The notes below the pieces were generated by a model. That model was not told where the DNA came from. It was given only the letters and a program-made list of their open reading frames with translations, and searched no databases. The translations under genes were made by a program, and so were the position numbers. Positions 7,532 to 15,015 of a stretch of 15,795 nt of DNA are shown here, piece after piece. The DNA is from DASZCR01 sp035942915 (lineage in GTDB: Bacteria; Acidobacteriota; Blastocatellia; Pyrinomonadales; Pyrinomonadaceae). Positions within the stretch are counted from its first letter, which is position 1; every line of letters begins with the position of its first letter. The DNA is taken from assembly GCA_035942915.1 (NCBI GenBank), contig DASZCR010000343.1, positions 1-15,795 on the forward strand. The letters run 5' to 3'.

Positions 7532-8581
7532 TCAGCGTCGTCTGAGGCCGGGCTGGGGTTCGTCCGCTTCTTCGCCGATAGGTTCGTCGTCGTCCGCCTC
7601 GTCGCCCGCCAGCAGGCGCGACGTTCGACGGTCGAGGCGCAGAGAGCCGCCGCGCAGGTTGAGGTCTTGCTGCGGGAAGGGTATCTCGATGCCCTCTTCG
7701 AGAAAGAGTTGGCGGATGCGGTAGTTGATGTCGCTCTCGATTTTCGGATAGCGGCGCGGCCTGTCCGTCCAGACCAGCAGACGGAAATTCAGAGACGAGT
7801 CGCCGAACTCAAGGAACTGCACGCTCGGCTTCGGCTCGGCGAGCAGGTAGTCAACGCCCTCAGCCGCGCGCAGCAGTGTGCGCGTCACAAGTTCAACGTC
7901 CGAGTCGTAGCTGACGCCGACGTGGACGGAGATGCGCGAGCGGCGGCCGCCGTAAGACCAGTTGATGAGATTCTGGTTGACCAGTTTCGAGTTCGGGATG
8001 ATGACCGAGATGTTGTCGTTGTTCTGGACGATGGTCGTGCGCAGGTTGATGCTCGTCACCTTGCCGTCGGTCGTCTTGCTGTCGGGGCCGGTGACGGTGA
8101 TGAAGTCGCCGACGCGCACCGGCCGCTCGAAGAGGAGGATGAAACCGGAGGCGATGTCTCCGGCGATGAACTGAAGGCCGAAGCCGATGCCGACCGAAAG
8201 CGCCGTGAAGACGACGGCGAGCGAGGTGAAGTCTGCGGCGAGCGCGACGCGCAGCGCGAAGAGCAGGCCGATGACGATGACGGCGTAGTTGGCGAGCCGC
8301 AGGATGGTGTACTGCACGCCGGGGTCGAGGTGCGGGTGCGCGGCCATGCGTCGTTCGAGGAAGCGGCGCAGGTAGCGTGCGATGATAAGCGCGATGAGAA
8401 AGACGAGAAGGCCGAGCACGAGGCTGGCGAACGAGAACTCGAACGTGCCCAGCACCCACTTGAAGTTGAGATAGCGCCACAGTTGTTCAAGGGCGTTCTC
8501 GCGGCCTTGCGGCTGGGCGTTCTCGTTGGTCTGTGCTTGTAAGAGCAGCAGCGCCGTCTGTGCGAAACACATCTCGAACAT
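7532..8581 (-). CDS. Small-conductance mechanosensitive channel, MscS family
   Basis: Inner-membrane channel that opens on membrane tension and relieves hypo-osmotic stress. From the ATG at 8581 (349 aa) there are three hydrophobic segments near 48-69, 96-115 and 117-151. The last carries the pore and exit pattern: ALSVGIGFGLQFIAGDIASG, then FERPVRVGDF. It is followed by the beta domain with IPNSKLVNQ and a mixed alpha/beta C-terminal domain. The final 30 residues are acidic and probably disordered. The frame runs up to a GTG at 8611, but that codon falls in the stem of the upstream tRNA terminator, so a later start is better: the ATG at 8581 (close behind GGGGAG) or at 8572. The first residues (CFAQTALLLLQAQ) could be a short signal-like segment. 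Downstream lies fadR with its own control region. Confidence 0.9.
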   Translation of the reverse strand: MFEMCFAQTALLLLQAQTNENAQPQGRENALEQLWRYLNFKWVLGTFEFSFASLVLGLLVFLIALIIARYLRRFLERRMAAHPHLDPGVQYTILRLANYAVIVIGLLFALRVALAADFTSLAVVFTALSVGIGFGLQFIAGDIASGFILLFERPVRVGDFITVTGPDSKTTDGKVTSINLRTTIVQNNDNISVIIPNSKLVNQNLINWSYGGRRSRISVHVGVSYDSDVELVTRTLLRAAEGVDYLLAEPKPSVQFLEFGDSSLNFRLLVWTDRPRRYPKIESDINYRIRQLFLEEGIEIPFPQQDLNLRGGSLRLDRRTSRLLAGDEADDDEPIGEEADEPQPGLRRR

Positions 8582-8590
8582 CAACTCCCC

Positions 8591-8633
8591 GAAAAACAGT
8601 CGAGCCGCCACGACCCTTGGGGGCGGGCGGCTC
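8591..8633 (-). terminator. Rho-independent terminator of tRNA-Ser
   Basis: Read on the minus strand, GAGCCGCC (8633-8626) pairs with GGCGGCTC (8609-8602) across a 16-base loop, followed by GACTG and five T (8596-8592). It begins 22 bases after the tRNA 3' end and ends before the preferred mscS start, so it should end the tRNA transcript and separate it from mscS. Confidence 0.72.
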
Positions 8634-8654
8634 TCAACACGAAATGCAAAATGG

Positions 8655-8737
8655 CGGAAGGGACAGGACTCGAACCTGCAAGCGCGTGAGCGCGGTAGTT
8701 TTCAAGACTACTGCCTTACCGATTAGGCTACCCTTCC
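8655..8737 (-). tRNA. tRNA-Ser (anticodon UGA)
   Basis: The minus strand folds into a complete 83-base tRNA: a 7-bp acceptor stem GGAAGGG/CCCTTCC with discriminator G, D stem GCC/GGC, anticodon stem GTAGT/ACTAC with loop CTTGAAA (anticodon TGA, reading UCA), a long class II variable arm CGCG-CTCA-CGCG, and a T arm GCAGG-TTCGAGT-CCTGT. The long variable arm and anticodon identify serine. CCA is not encoded. The anticodon is UGA rather than the UCA of selenocysteine tRNA. The gene has its own promoter and terminator. Confidence 0.97.
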
Positions 8738-8751
8738 TTCACACGCGCTTG

Positions 8752-8781
8752 ATGATAACCTAGCGGCGCGCGTCGTCTCAA
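8752..8781 (-). promoter_or_regulatory. Promoter of tRNA-Ser
   Basis: On the minus strand TTGAGA (8781-8776) and TATCAT (8757-8752) are separated by 18 bases, a good sigma-70-type promoter. Transcription would start about 7 bases after the -10, giving a leader of roughly 8 bases before the tRNA. The TGA inside the -35 box (8780-8778) is also the stop codon of the upstream flavin-barrel gene. Confidence 0.7.
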
Positions 8782-9302
8782 CCGCCCGACGCGCCCTGCT
8801 GCAAGTTCAGCTTCTCGTTCTCGCCCGGCTGATAACTCTCGCCCGTCGCCACGGCCTTGATGAAGCCGACGAGGTGGACGAAGGCGCTCTGCGAAGAGTC
8901 CCAGTATTCGGCCTTCTCGACCGTCACCTTGAGCAGCGCCAAGTCCGGGTCTTCAAGCCCTTTCGGAAACCAAGCCTTGAAGGCCGGATTCCATAACTCG
9001 CGGGCTTTCTCCGGGTCGCGCACGAGCCGCGCCTTGCCTGAGACGGAGACGTAGCGTTGCTGCTCCGGGCTGGCGTAAGCGAGGTTGACGTTGTGCTCGC
9101 GCTCGACCTCGTCAACCTTCGGGTCGGAAGCATGTGTGAAGAACCAGAGGTCGCCGTCGAACTCGACCTGCTGCGTCGCCATCGGTCGGCTGCGCAGCGT
9201 GCCGTCGGCTTCGACGGTCGTCAGCATCGCGTACTCGATGCCTTGAATCATCTCGGCCAGTTTTCTGATGCTCTCTCCGCGCGTGGATTCATTCTCGCTC
9301 AT
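8778..9302 (-). CDS. Pyridoxamine 5'-phosphate oxidase-family protein (general stress protein 26-like)
   Basis: A 174-residue split beta-barrel flavin-binding protein of the COG3871 group. Typical features are AMLTTVEADGTLRSRPMA (25-42, first strands of the barrel), DLWFFTHASDPKVDEV (51-66), and NVNLAYASPEQQRYVSVSGKARLV (71-94). A conserved tryptophan motif (EYWDS) follows near 132-136. Members bind FMN, FAD or F420 and are linked to general stress; the substrate is unknown. It is not PdxH, whose length and C-terminal substrate motifs are absent. A strong Shine-Dalgarno (GAAGGAG, about 10 bases before the ATG) supports the start. It follows norD-like by 75 bases, with an 8-bp inverted repeat in the gap that may regulate it. 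The C terminus (residues 155-174) is Gln/Asn/Gly-rich and probably flexible. Confidence 0.88.
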   Translation of the reverse strand: MSENESTRGESIRKLAEMIQGIEYAMLTTVEADGTLRSRPMATQQVEFDGDLWFFTHASDPKVDEVEREHNVNLAYASPEQQRYVSVSGKARLVRDPEKARELWNPAFKAWFPKGLEDPDLALLKVTVEKAEYWDSSQSAFVHLVGFIKAVATGESYQPGENEKLNLQQGASGG

Positions 9303-9334
9303 GTCGTCAACGCTCCTTCAATTCAGTGGAAGTA

Positions 9335-9363
9335 TGACGTTCAAGTATTACCGGAGAACGTCA
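9335..9363 (-). promoter_or_regulatory. Inverted repeat upstream of the flavin-barrel gene, candidate operator
   Basis: TGACGTTC (9335-9342) and GAACGTCA (9356-9363) form a perfect 8-bp inverted repeat with a 13-base spacer. It lies in the 75-base gap between the NorD-like gene end and the flavin-barrel gene start. No T-tract follows on the minus strand, so an operator is more likely than a terminator. AT-rich hexamers inside and beside it (TAATAC, CATACT) could be a -10. Confidence 0.45.
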
Positions 9364-9377
9364 CGAAAAGTTGCTGA

Positions 9378-12300
9378 TTATGTCGTCAAACGCCTGTAAA
9401 TGGCGGGGAGGCGTTCGGGGAGCGAAAGCACGTCGTCGATGATGGTGTAGCCGACTTCGCCGTAGAGGTCGCGCAGTTCGGTCTCGGAATCGCGGTCGAT
9501 GGTGATGCAGAAGGGCGTGACCCCGTCGGCGCGCGCTTGCCTGAGAGCCTCGCGCGTGTCTTCGCGCGCGTAACGCGCGTCGCCGTAGTCGTGGTCGTAG
9601 GGGCGACCGTCGGAGAGGACGATGAGCAGGCGCGTGCGCGCCTCTTGTCTCAGTAAGCGCGCAGAGGCGTGGCGGACGGCCGCGCCGAGCCGCGTGTTGT
9701 GCTGATAGTTGATGCCGCCGATGCGCCGCTCGACTTCGCTCGTGTACTGTTCGTTGAAATCCTTGACGACGTAAAACTTGACGTTGCGCCGTCCCTCAGA
9801 CGTAAACCCGTAGATGGAGAACGGGTCGCCGACGGCGTCGAGCGCCTCGCTCATCAGGACGAGTCCTTCCTTCTCGACCTCGATGATGCGGCGACCGGGG
9901 TGCGTGTAGGGTTGCAGAGGGTGTCGGCCGATGGTGCGCGCCGTCGAAGACGATTGGTCGAGAAGAAACGAGACGGCCACGTCGCGCTCGCGGCGCAGGC
10001 GCTTCGTGTAGAGACGTTCCGAAGGATGTCCGCCTCCGGCCTTCGACGAGCGACGGTCGGTCACGTAATCGACGACGGCGCTCAGGTCGTAGTCGTCGCC
10101 GTCGAGTTCATTGGTCACGCGCTTGAGGCTTTCCGGCTTCATCAACTGAAATTGATGACGAATCGAGGAGATGACGCCGCGATAGCGAGCGCGCGTCTCA
10201 TCGACGAAGGAGGGGTCGCCGCGCCCGACCGTCTTTTCGATGACGCGACACCAGCCGGTGCGATGGTCGGATAGCTCTCTGTCCCATTCGTCATAGTTGT
10301 AGGCGACTTCGCCCTCGGCCAACTCCTGTTCGGGCGATTCGCCCGACGCCCAACGCTCCGCGCCCGTAAACATCTCCTCGCCGCCCGTGTCGAGCGATTC
10401 GGCACTCGCCCACGCGTTGAACAACTCGCGCGCGTCGCGCGACTGCTCGGAACGCTGTCTGCGCTGCTCGCGTTGCTCTTCGGAGTCTTCTTCGTCGCCC
10501 TCGTCCTCGCGCGCGAGGTTGTTCTGCGCGGCGCTGTCTTCGTCGGCGTCGCCCTGAGACTCGTCCGACTCGTGATGCCGCTCGGTGATTTCGGGGACGA
10601 CCGATTGGAAGAGCGTATAGACGCGGCTCGTCGCCATCAGCGTGTCGGCGACGGTCGAGCGCGGGCTGGTCAGATAGTCCGCGACGATGGACTCCAACTC
10701 CGAGACGACCTGACCGTAGAAGCTGCGCGCGTCGTCGAGCGCGCCGCCGCAGAGCGTAATCTGGAAAAGAAGCTCGAAGGGCACGAGCGTCACGGGAACG
10801 GAAGCGATGCGCGGCCGACGTGCTCTGAGATGTGTCCGCACAAGGTCGAGGTCGCGCGCGAGGCCGCGATAGGCGAGACGCAGACGATGGTCGATGCGTC
10901 CGTTCTCAAGCGTGCCGAAGATGCGCGCGGCGAGCGCCGCCTGCGGGAAGAGCGCGAGCACTGCGCGATAGTCGCCGTCGGCGGGGAAGACGCGTCGCAG
11001 GCGTGCGGCCTCGCGCGCCTCCTCTGCGGGCGAGAGGGCGCGTTCGCCGCTCGACAGGTCGTTGATGTAACCGTCGAGCGCGAAGGCATCGCGTGCGTCC
11101 TGATTTTCAGGCGCGTAAAGCTCTGCGAGCGAGGCGTAGGCGGCGCGCAAGTCCGGCGTCTCGCGCGCGTGTGTGCCGAACTCTATCTGACCGGCGGCGT
11201 GCGCGGCGAGCACCTTGTAGAGACGGAAGTCGAGCGCCTCGTCGGCGAATTCAGAGACGGAGGCGGGCAGGTGGATAGTGCGCCCGTCGCCGATGCGCGC
11301 CTCTTCCGGGACGGCGGCGAGCGGCGCGACATCGACGGCGTGCCCCGTCAGAGCTTCGACGTAGAGCCTCAAGGTCTGCGCGACCTCTTCGAGCGCCAGC
11401 CCCGCCGCGCCCGCGCTGCTGCCGTGCAGGCTCTCATTGCTTTGTCTGGTTTCAAGCGCAAAGTAGCTGCGACGCGCGCGCGCGTTTCCCGTGTCGCGCC
11501 TGAGACCTTCGGCCGCCCACTGCTCAAACTGCTCGACGGAGTTGGTCGCCAACGCCTGCGGGCCGGAGCGGAAGCAGGAGATGGCCGCCTCCGCATCGAC
11601 CTGTGCGACCCTGTGTGCAGCGGCGATGATACGACGCGCCAACTCGGCCGCGCGCACGTGGTCGGTGCGCGCGGCGAATGTGCGAAAGAACTGCGGCGTC
11701 GAGCGCGCCAGCGCGACCAGCCCGGCGTTGCTCTGCTCGCCGATGGCGTGCAACAGCGCCGCCCACGCGTCGAAGGCTTCGGGCACGGCGCGCAACACTT
11801 CGCCGCCTGCGACGAACGCGTGCAGAGCGGCCGCGCCGCCGCGTTCGAGAAAACTCTCTGCGTGCGCCAGCAGGCGTAGCGCCGCGCGTTCGTCCAACGC
11901 TTCGACGGCATCTGGAAGCGCCGACCACATCTCGCTGGCGATGCCGCCCGCCCGCGCCGCGAACGCTCCGGCCACACTGACGGCACGACGCGCCACCTGA
12001 TTCATCGCAAGACCTTCGCCTGCGTCGCCCGCAGCCTCGTGCGCGCGTCTCTCCTGCGTGGTCTCTGCTGTGTAGGTGTCGAAACGGTAAAGGCTGGCGG
12101 CGACGAGCGGCGTCGCATTGAGGAAGTCTGCGCTGTGCTTGGCCGAGCGACGCGCGATTTCGACGGCGACCTCGTAGACGGCGCGCAAAGTCTCCCCGTC
12201 TTCGACCGCCTCGGCCAACTCCGGCGCACGTCTGAAGGTTTCGAGCGCGACGGAACTTGAGAGCGTCATCTGCCGCGCGCAGACCTGAAAGAGCGGCGGA

Positions 12301-12686
12301 CGTGCGGCGCGCGGGACAACCTCCAACTCGGCCACGCCCGCGGCGAAGAAGTTTGCGCCCAACTCTGCGTCGGCCATTGCCAGCCGCCGCCCCATCTCGC
12401 CCCATGCGCGCAACTCCTGCGCGTCCAAAACACGCGCCGCGTCGGGAGCGCCACGCAAAAACTCCACGCCCGCACGCAAACTGACGCTCGCCACGCTCGC
12501 GCTTATCTCCAACGCCGCGCGCGCCGTCTCGGCGGGCAGCCTGCCCAACTCGCGCGCCAGCCCCGCCACCGTCCGCCGCTCCGTCGCGCTCTTCAAAGAG
12601 CGCAGACGCTCGCGCAGCGCACGCTCGAACGGTTGCTCCTCGTCCGCGTCGCCCCTCTCCTCTTCAACTCTCGGTCTCTCCGCCAA
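9378..12686 (-). CDS. NorD/CbbO-like VWA-domain protein with long helical-repeat N terminus
   Basis: Probable partner of the MoxR-type ATPase encoded 20 bases upstream; such pairs remodel or load cofactors into client enzymes (NorQD with nitric oxide reductase, CbbQO with RubisCO). The 1102-residue protein is longer than typical NorD (about 600-800). Residues 55-380 contain about eight alpha-helical units of 30-45 residues, each ending in an F-x-x-x-x-P-x-A-like turn. Residues 430-700 resemble the NorD core (KVLAAHAAGQIEFGT at 490-504). Residues 703-750 are a charged linker. Residues 900-1100 are a VWA domain with a complete metal site: DQSSS (D910, S912, S914), Thr998 and Asp1026 in LSDG. 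The start is TTG with GAGAGGGG 9 bases upstream, consistent with coupling to the ATPase gene. No client gene is present here. Confidence 0.88.
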   Translation of the reverse strand: MAERPRVEEERGDADEEQPFERALRERLRSLKSATERRTVAGLARELGRLPAETARAALEISASVASVSLRAGVEFLRGAPDAARVLDAQELRAWGEMGRRLAMADAELGANFFAAGVAELEVVPRAARPPLFQVCARQMTLSSSVALETFRRAPELAEAVEDGETLRAVYEVAVEIARRSAKHSADFLNATPLVAASLYRFDTYTAETTQERRAHEAAGDAGEGLAMNQVARRAVSVAGAFAARAGGIASEMWSALPDAVEALDERAALRLLAHAESFLERGGAAALHAFVAGGEVLRAVPEAFDAWAALLHAIGEQSNAGLVALARSTPQFFRTFAARTDHVRAAELARRIIAAAHRVAQVDAEAAISCFRSGPQALATNSVEQFEQWAAEGLRRDTGNARARRSYFALETRQSNESLHGSSAGAAGLALEEVAQTLRLYVEALTGHAVDVAPLAAVPEEARIGDGRTIHLPASVSEFADEALDFRLYKVLAAHAAGQIEFGTHARETPDLRAAYASLAELYAPENQDARDAFALDGYINDLSSGERALSPAEEAREAARLRRVFPADGDYRAVLALFPQAALAARIFGTLENGRIDHRLRLAYRGLARDLDLVRTHLRARRPRIASVPVTLVPFELLFQITLCGGALDDARSFYGQVVSELESIVADYLTSPRSTVADTLMATSRVYTLFQSVVPEITERHHESDESQGDADEDSAAQNNLAREDEGDEEDSEEQREQRRQRSEQSRDARELFNAWASAESLDTGGEEMFTGAERWASGESPEQELAEGEVAYNYDEWDRELSDHRTGWCRVIEKTVGRGDPSFVDETRARYRGVISSIRHQFQLMKPESLKRVTNELDGDDYDLSAVVDYVTDRRSSKAGGGHPSERLYTKRLRRERDVAVSFLLDQSSSTARTIGRHPLQPYTHPGRRIIEVEKEGLVLMSEALDAVGDPFSIYGFTSEGRRNVKFYVVKDFNEQYTSEVERRIGGINYQHNTRLGAAVRHASARLLRQEARTRLLIVLSDGRPYDHDYGDARYAREDTREALRQARADGVTPFCITIDRDSETELRDLYGEVGYTIIDDVLSLPERLPAIYRRLTT

Positions 12687-12706
12687 ACGTTTACAACCCC
12701 TCTCGA

Positions 12707-13513
12707 TTAAATCACTGTGGTCACGATTTCGCGGATGCTGCGTTGGAGGTCGCGGTCGTCTGTGATGGGGGAGCAGAGGGCGACTTCGGCAGCAGACGTC
12801 GGCGGGATGCCCCGCGCAATCAACTGCGCGGCGTAGATGAGCAGGCGCGTCGAGACGCCTTCTTCGAGGCCGTGCCCACGCAGGTTTCTGACCTTCTGGC
12901 CGATGAGGACGAGGTCGCGCGCCATCTGCTCGGAGACGCCGCCCTCGCGCGCGACGATGGCGGCCTCCAAATCGGCGGGTGGGTAGTCAAACTCCAACGA
13001 GACGAAGCGTTGGCGCGTTGACTGCTTGAGGTCTTTGAGTATCGACTGATAGCCCGGATTATAGGAGACGACGAGCATGAAGTCGGGCGGCGCGTCGAGG
13101 ATGGTGCCGCGCTTCTCGACCGGCAGGCGGCGACGGTCGTCCGTCAAAGGGTGGATGATGACGACCGTGTCTTTGCGCGCTTCGACCACTTCGTCCAGAT
13201 AGCAGATAGCGCCGTTGCGGACGGCGGTCGTCAGCGGCCCGTCGTGCCAGACGGTCTCCTCGCCTTCGAGCAGAAAGCGGCCGACGAGGTCTGTCGAGGA
13301 GAGGTCTTCGTGGCAGGCGACGGTGACGAGCGGCCGTTGCAAGCGCCACGCCATATGCTCGACAAAGCGCGTCTTGCCGCAGCCGGTCGGCCCCTTGAGC
13401 ATCACCGGCAGACGCGCCGCGTGCGCCGCTTCAAACAACTCGACCTCGCGCCCGACCGCCAGATAGTAAGGCTCATCGGCGACGACGTACTCTTCAATGG
13501 CTCGTTCGGTCAT
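12707..13513 (-). CDS. MoxR-family AAA+ ATPase, NorQ/CbbQ/NirQ-like
   Basis: An AAA+ ATPase of the MoxR group that works with a VWA partner as a remodelling chaperone. In its 268 residues I see Walker A GPTGCGKT (41-48), Walker B ICYLDEV (Asp107, Glu108), sensor 1 in VVSYNPGYQ (Asn152), arginine-finger candidates in STRQRF (167, 169) and a sensor-2-like GVSTRLL (219-225). The early YYLAVGREVELFEAA segment and compact length match the CbbQ/NirQ/NorQ branch. It is the first gene of a two-gene unit with the NorD-like gene, 20 bases downstream. Only a weak GGA precedes the ATG. The upstream spacer contains a tandem 11-mer (AAGGTTCGACT twice, 13526-13547). ATPase identity is firm; the client is unknown. 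Confidence 0.92.
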   Translation of the reverse strand: MTERAIEEYVVADEPYYLAVGREVELFEAAHAARLPVMLKGPTGCGKTRFVEHMAWRLQRPLVTVACHEDLSSTDLVGRFLLEGEETVWHDGPLTTAVRNGAICYLDEVVEARKDTVVIIHPLTDDRRRLPVEKRGTILDAPPDFMLVVSYNPGYQSILKDLKQSTRQRFVSLEFDYPPADLEAAIVAREGGVSEQMARDLVLIGQKVRNLRGHGLEEGVSTRLLIYAAQLIARGIPPTSAAEVALCSPITDDRDLQRSIREIVTTVI

Positions 13514-13525
13514 AAGTCCAAAATT

Positions 13526-13547
13526 AAGGTTCGACTAAGGTTCGACT
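13526..13547. repeat. Tandem 11-bp direct repeat upstream of the MoxR ATPase gene
   Basis: AAGGTTCGACT occurs twice head to tail, 13 bases before the ATPase start codon on the opposite strand. In the ATPase mRNA it would lie in the 5' leader. It may be a recent slippage duplication or a paired binding site; nothing distinguishes these from sequence alone. Confidence 0.6.
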
Positions 13548-13662
13548 GGGGCTGAAGTTTCGCCCAGATTCAGGTATTCTTAAGGATGCTGAAAAACCAG
13601 CGATTATCAACTTGAAAGGCATCTTAGCACCTGCCGCAAAAGGGCGGCAAACGGCTCTCAAA

Positions 13663-13771
13663 GTGATAAGTAATAGGTGATAGGTGATAAGAAGTAAGTG
13701 ATGGGTGATAAGTGATGGGTGATAAGAGAAGACAGGTTTTATCCTATCACCCATCACCCATCACCTATCAC
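13663..13771. repeat. Heptanucleotide repeat block with inverted counterpart (imperfect hairpin)
   Basis: From 13663 to 13725 there are nine consecutive 7-base units in register, consensus GTGATRR; one unit (13691-13697) is degenerate. From 13744 to 13771 four units appear in reverse orientation (YYATCAC). The last four left units can fold on the four right units into an imperfect stem of about 28 bp with an 18-base loop; units at 13677-13688 also pair perfectly with the right arm over 12 bp. The block ends 14 bases before the mnmA start, so it would form much of that mRNA's leader if transcription starts upstream. Similar short heptad arrays are known from cyanobacteria (STRR) and I believe from other GC-rich genomes. 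Confidence 0.85.
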
Positions 13772-13785
13772 AGTCTTCCTATTTT

Positions 13786-14895
<1,110 letters not shown>

Positions 14896-14938
14896 TTACA
14901 GCCTGTCTGCAAGATGAAGGCTTAAACCTTTTCCCGTC

Positions 14939-14960
14939 CGGCCGCGTAAATACAAGGCCG
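14939..14960. other. Small hairpin in the mnmA-sppA spacer
   Basis: CGGCC (14939-14943) pairs with GGCCG (14956-14960) around a 12-base loop. There is no T-tract after it, so it is not a convincing terminator. The rest of the 120-base spacer (14896-15015) shows no clear promoter; mnmA and sppA may be co-transcribed. Confidence 0.3.
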
Positions 14961-15015
14961 AACAGCGGTCTCCCGTTCGCACGTTTATTCTTCAGTCGTA
15001 AGGTTCTAATCAAGC

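Noticed and set aside
8655..8737. Selenocysteine tRNA or a genomic-island attachment site at the tRNA
   Set aside because: The anticodon is UGA (Ser), not UCA. No integrase or duplicated tRNA 3' end is seen on either side.
8526..8763. Short plus-strand frames crossing the tRNA (peptides with DSNLQ or RTRTCK)
   Set aside because: These are the well-known spurious translations of tRNA antisense DNA.
10473..11879. A 468-codon plus-strand frame opposite the NorD-like gene
   Set aside because: Antisense to a gene with clear domain structure; composition and lack of motifs mark it as a by-product of codon bias.
9378..13513. A nitric oxide reductase operon
   Set aside because: The NorQ- and NorD-like genes are present but no norB, norC or norE is within the window, so the enzyme itself cannot be claimed.
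13524..13757. A 77-codon minus-strand frame with a YHLLLIT-like repeating peptide
   Set aside because: The repeating peptide is simply the translation of the heptanucleotide repeats.
13663..13771. CRISPR array
   Set aside because: The units are 7 bases, contiguous, without unique spacers, and no cas genes are present.
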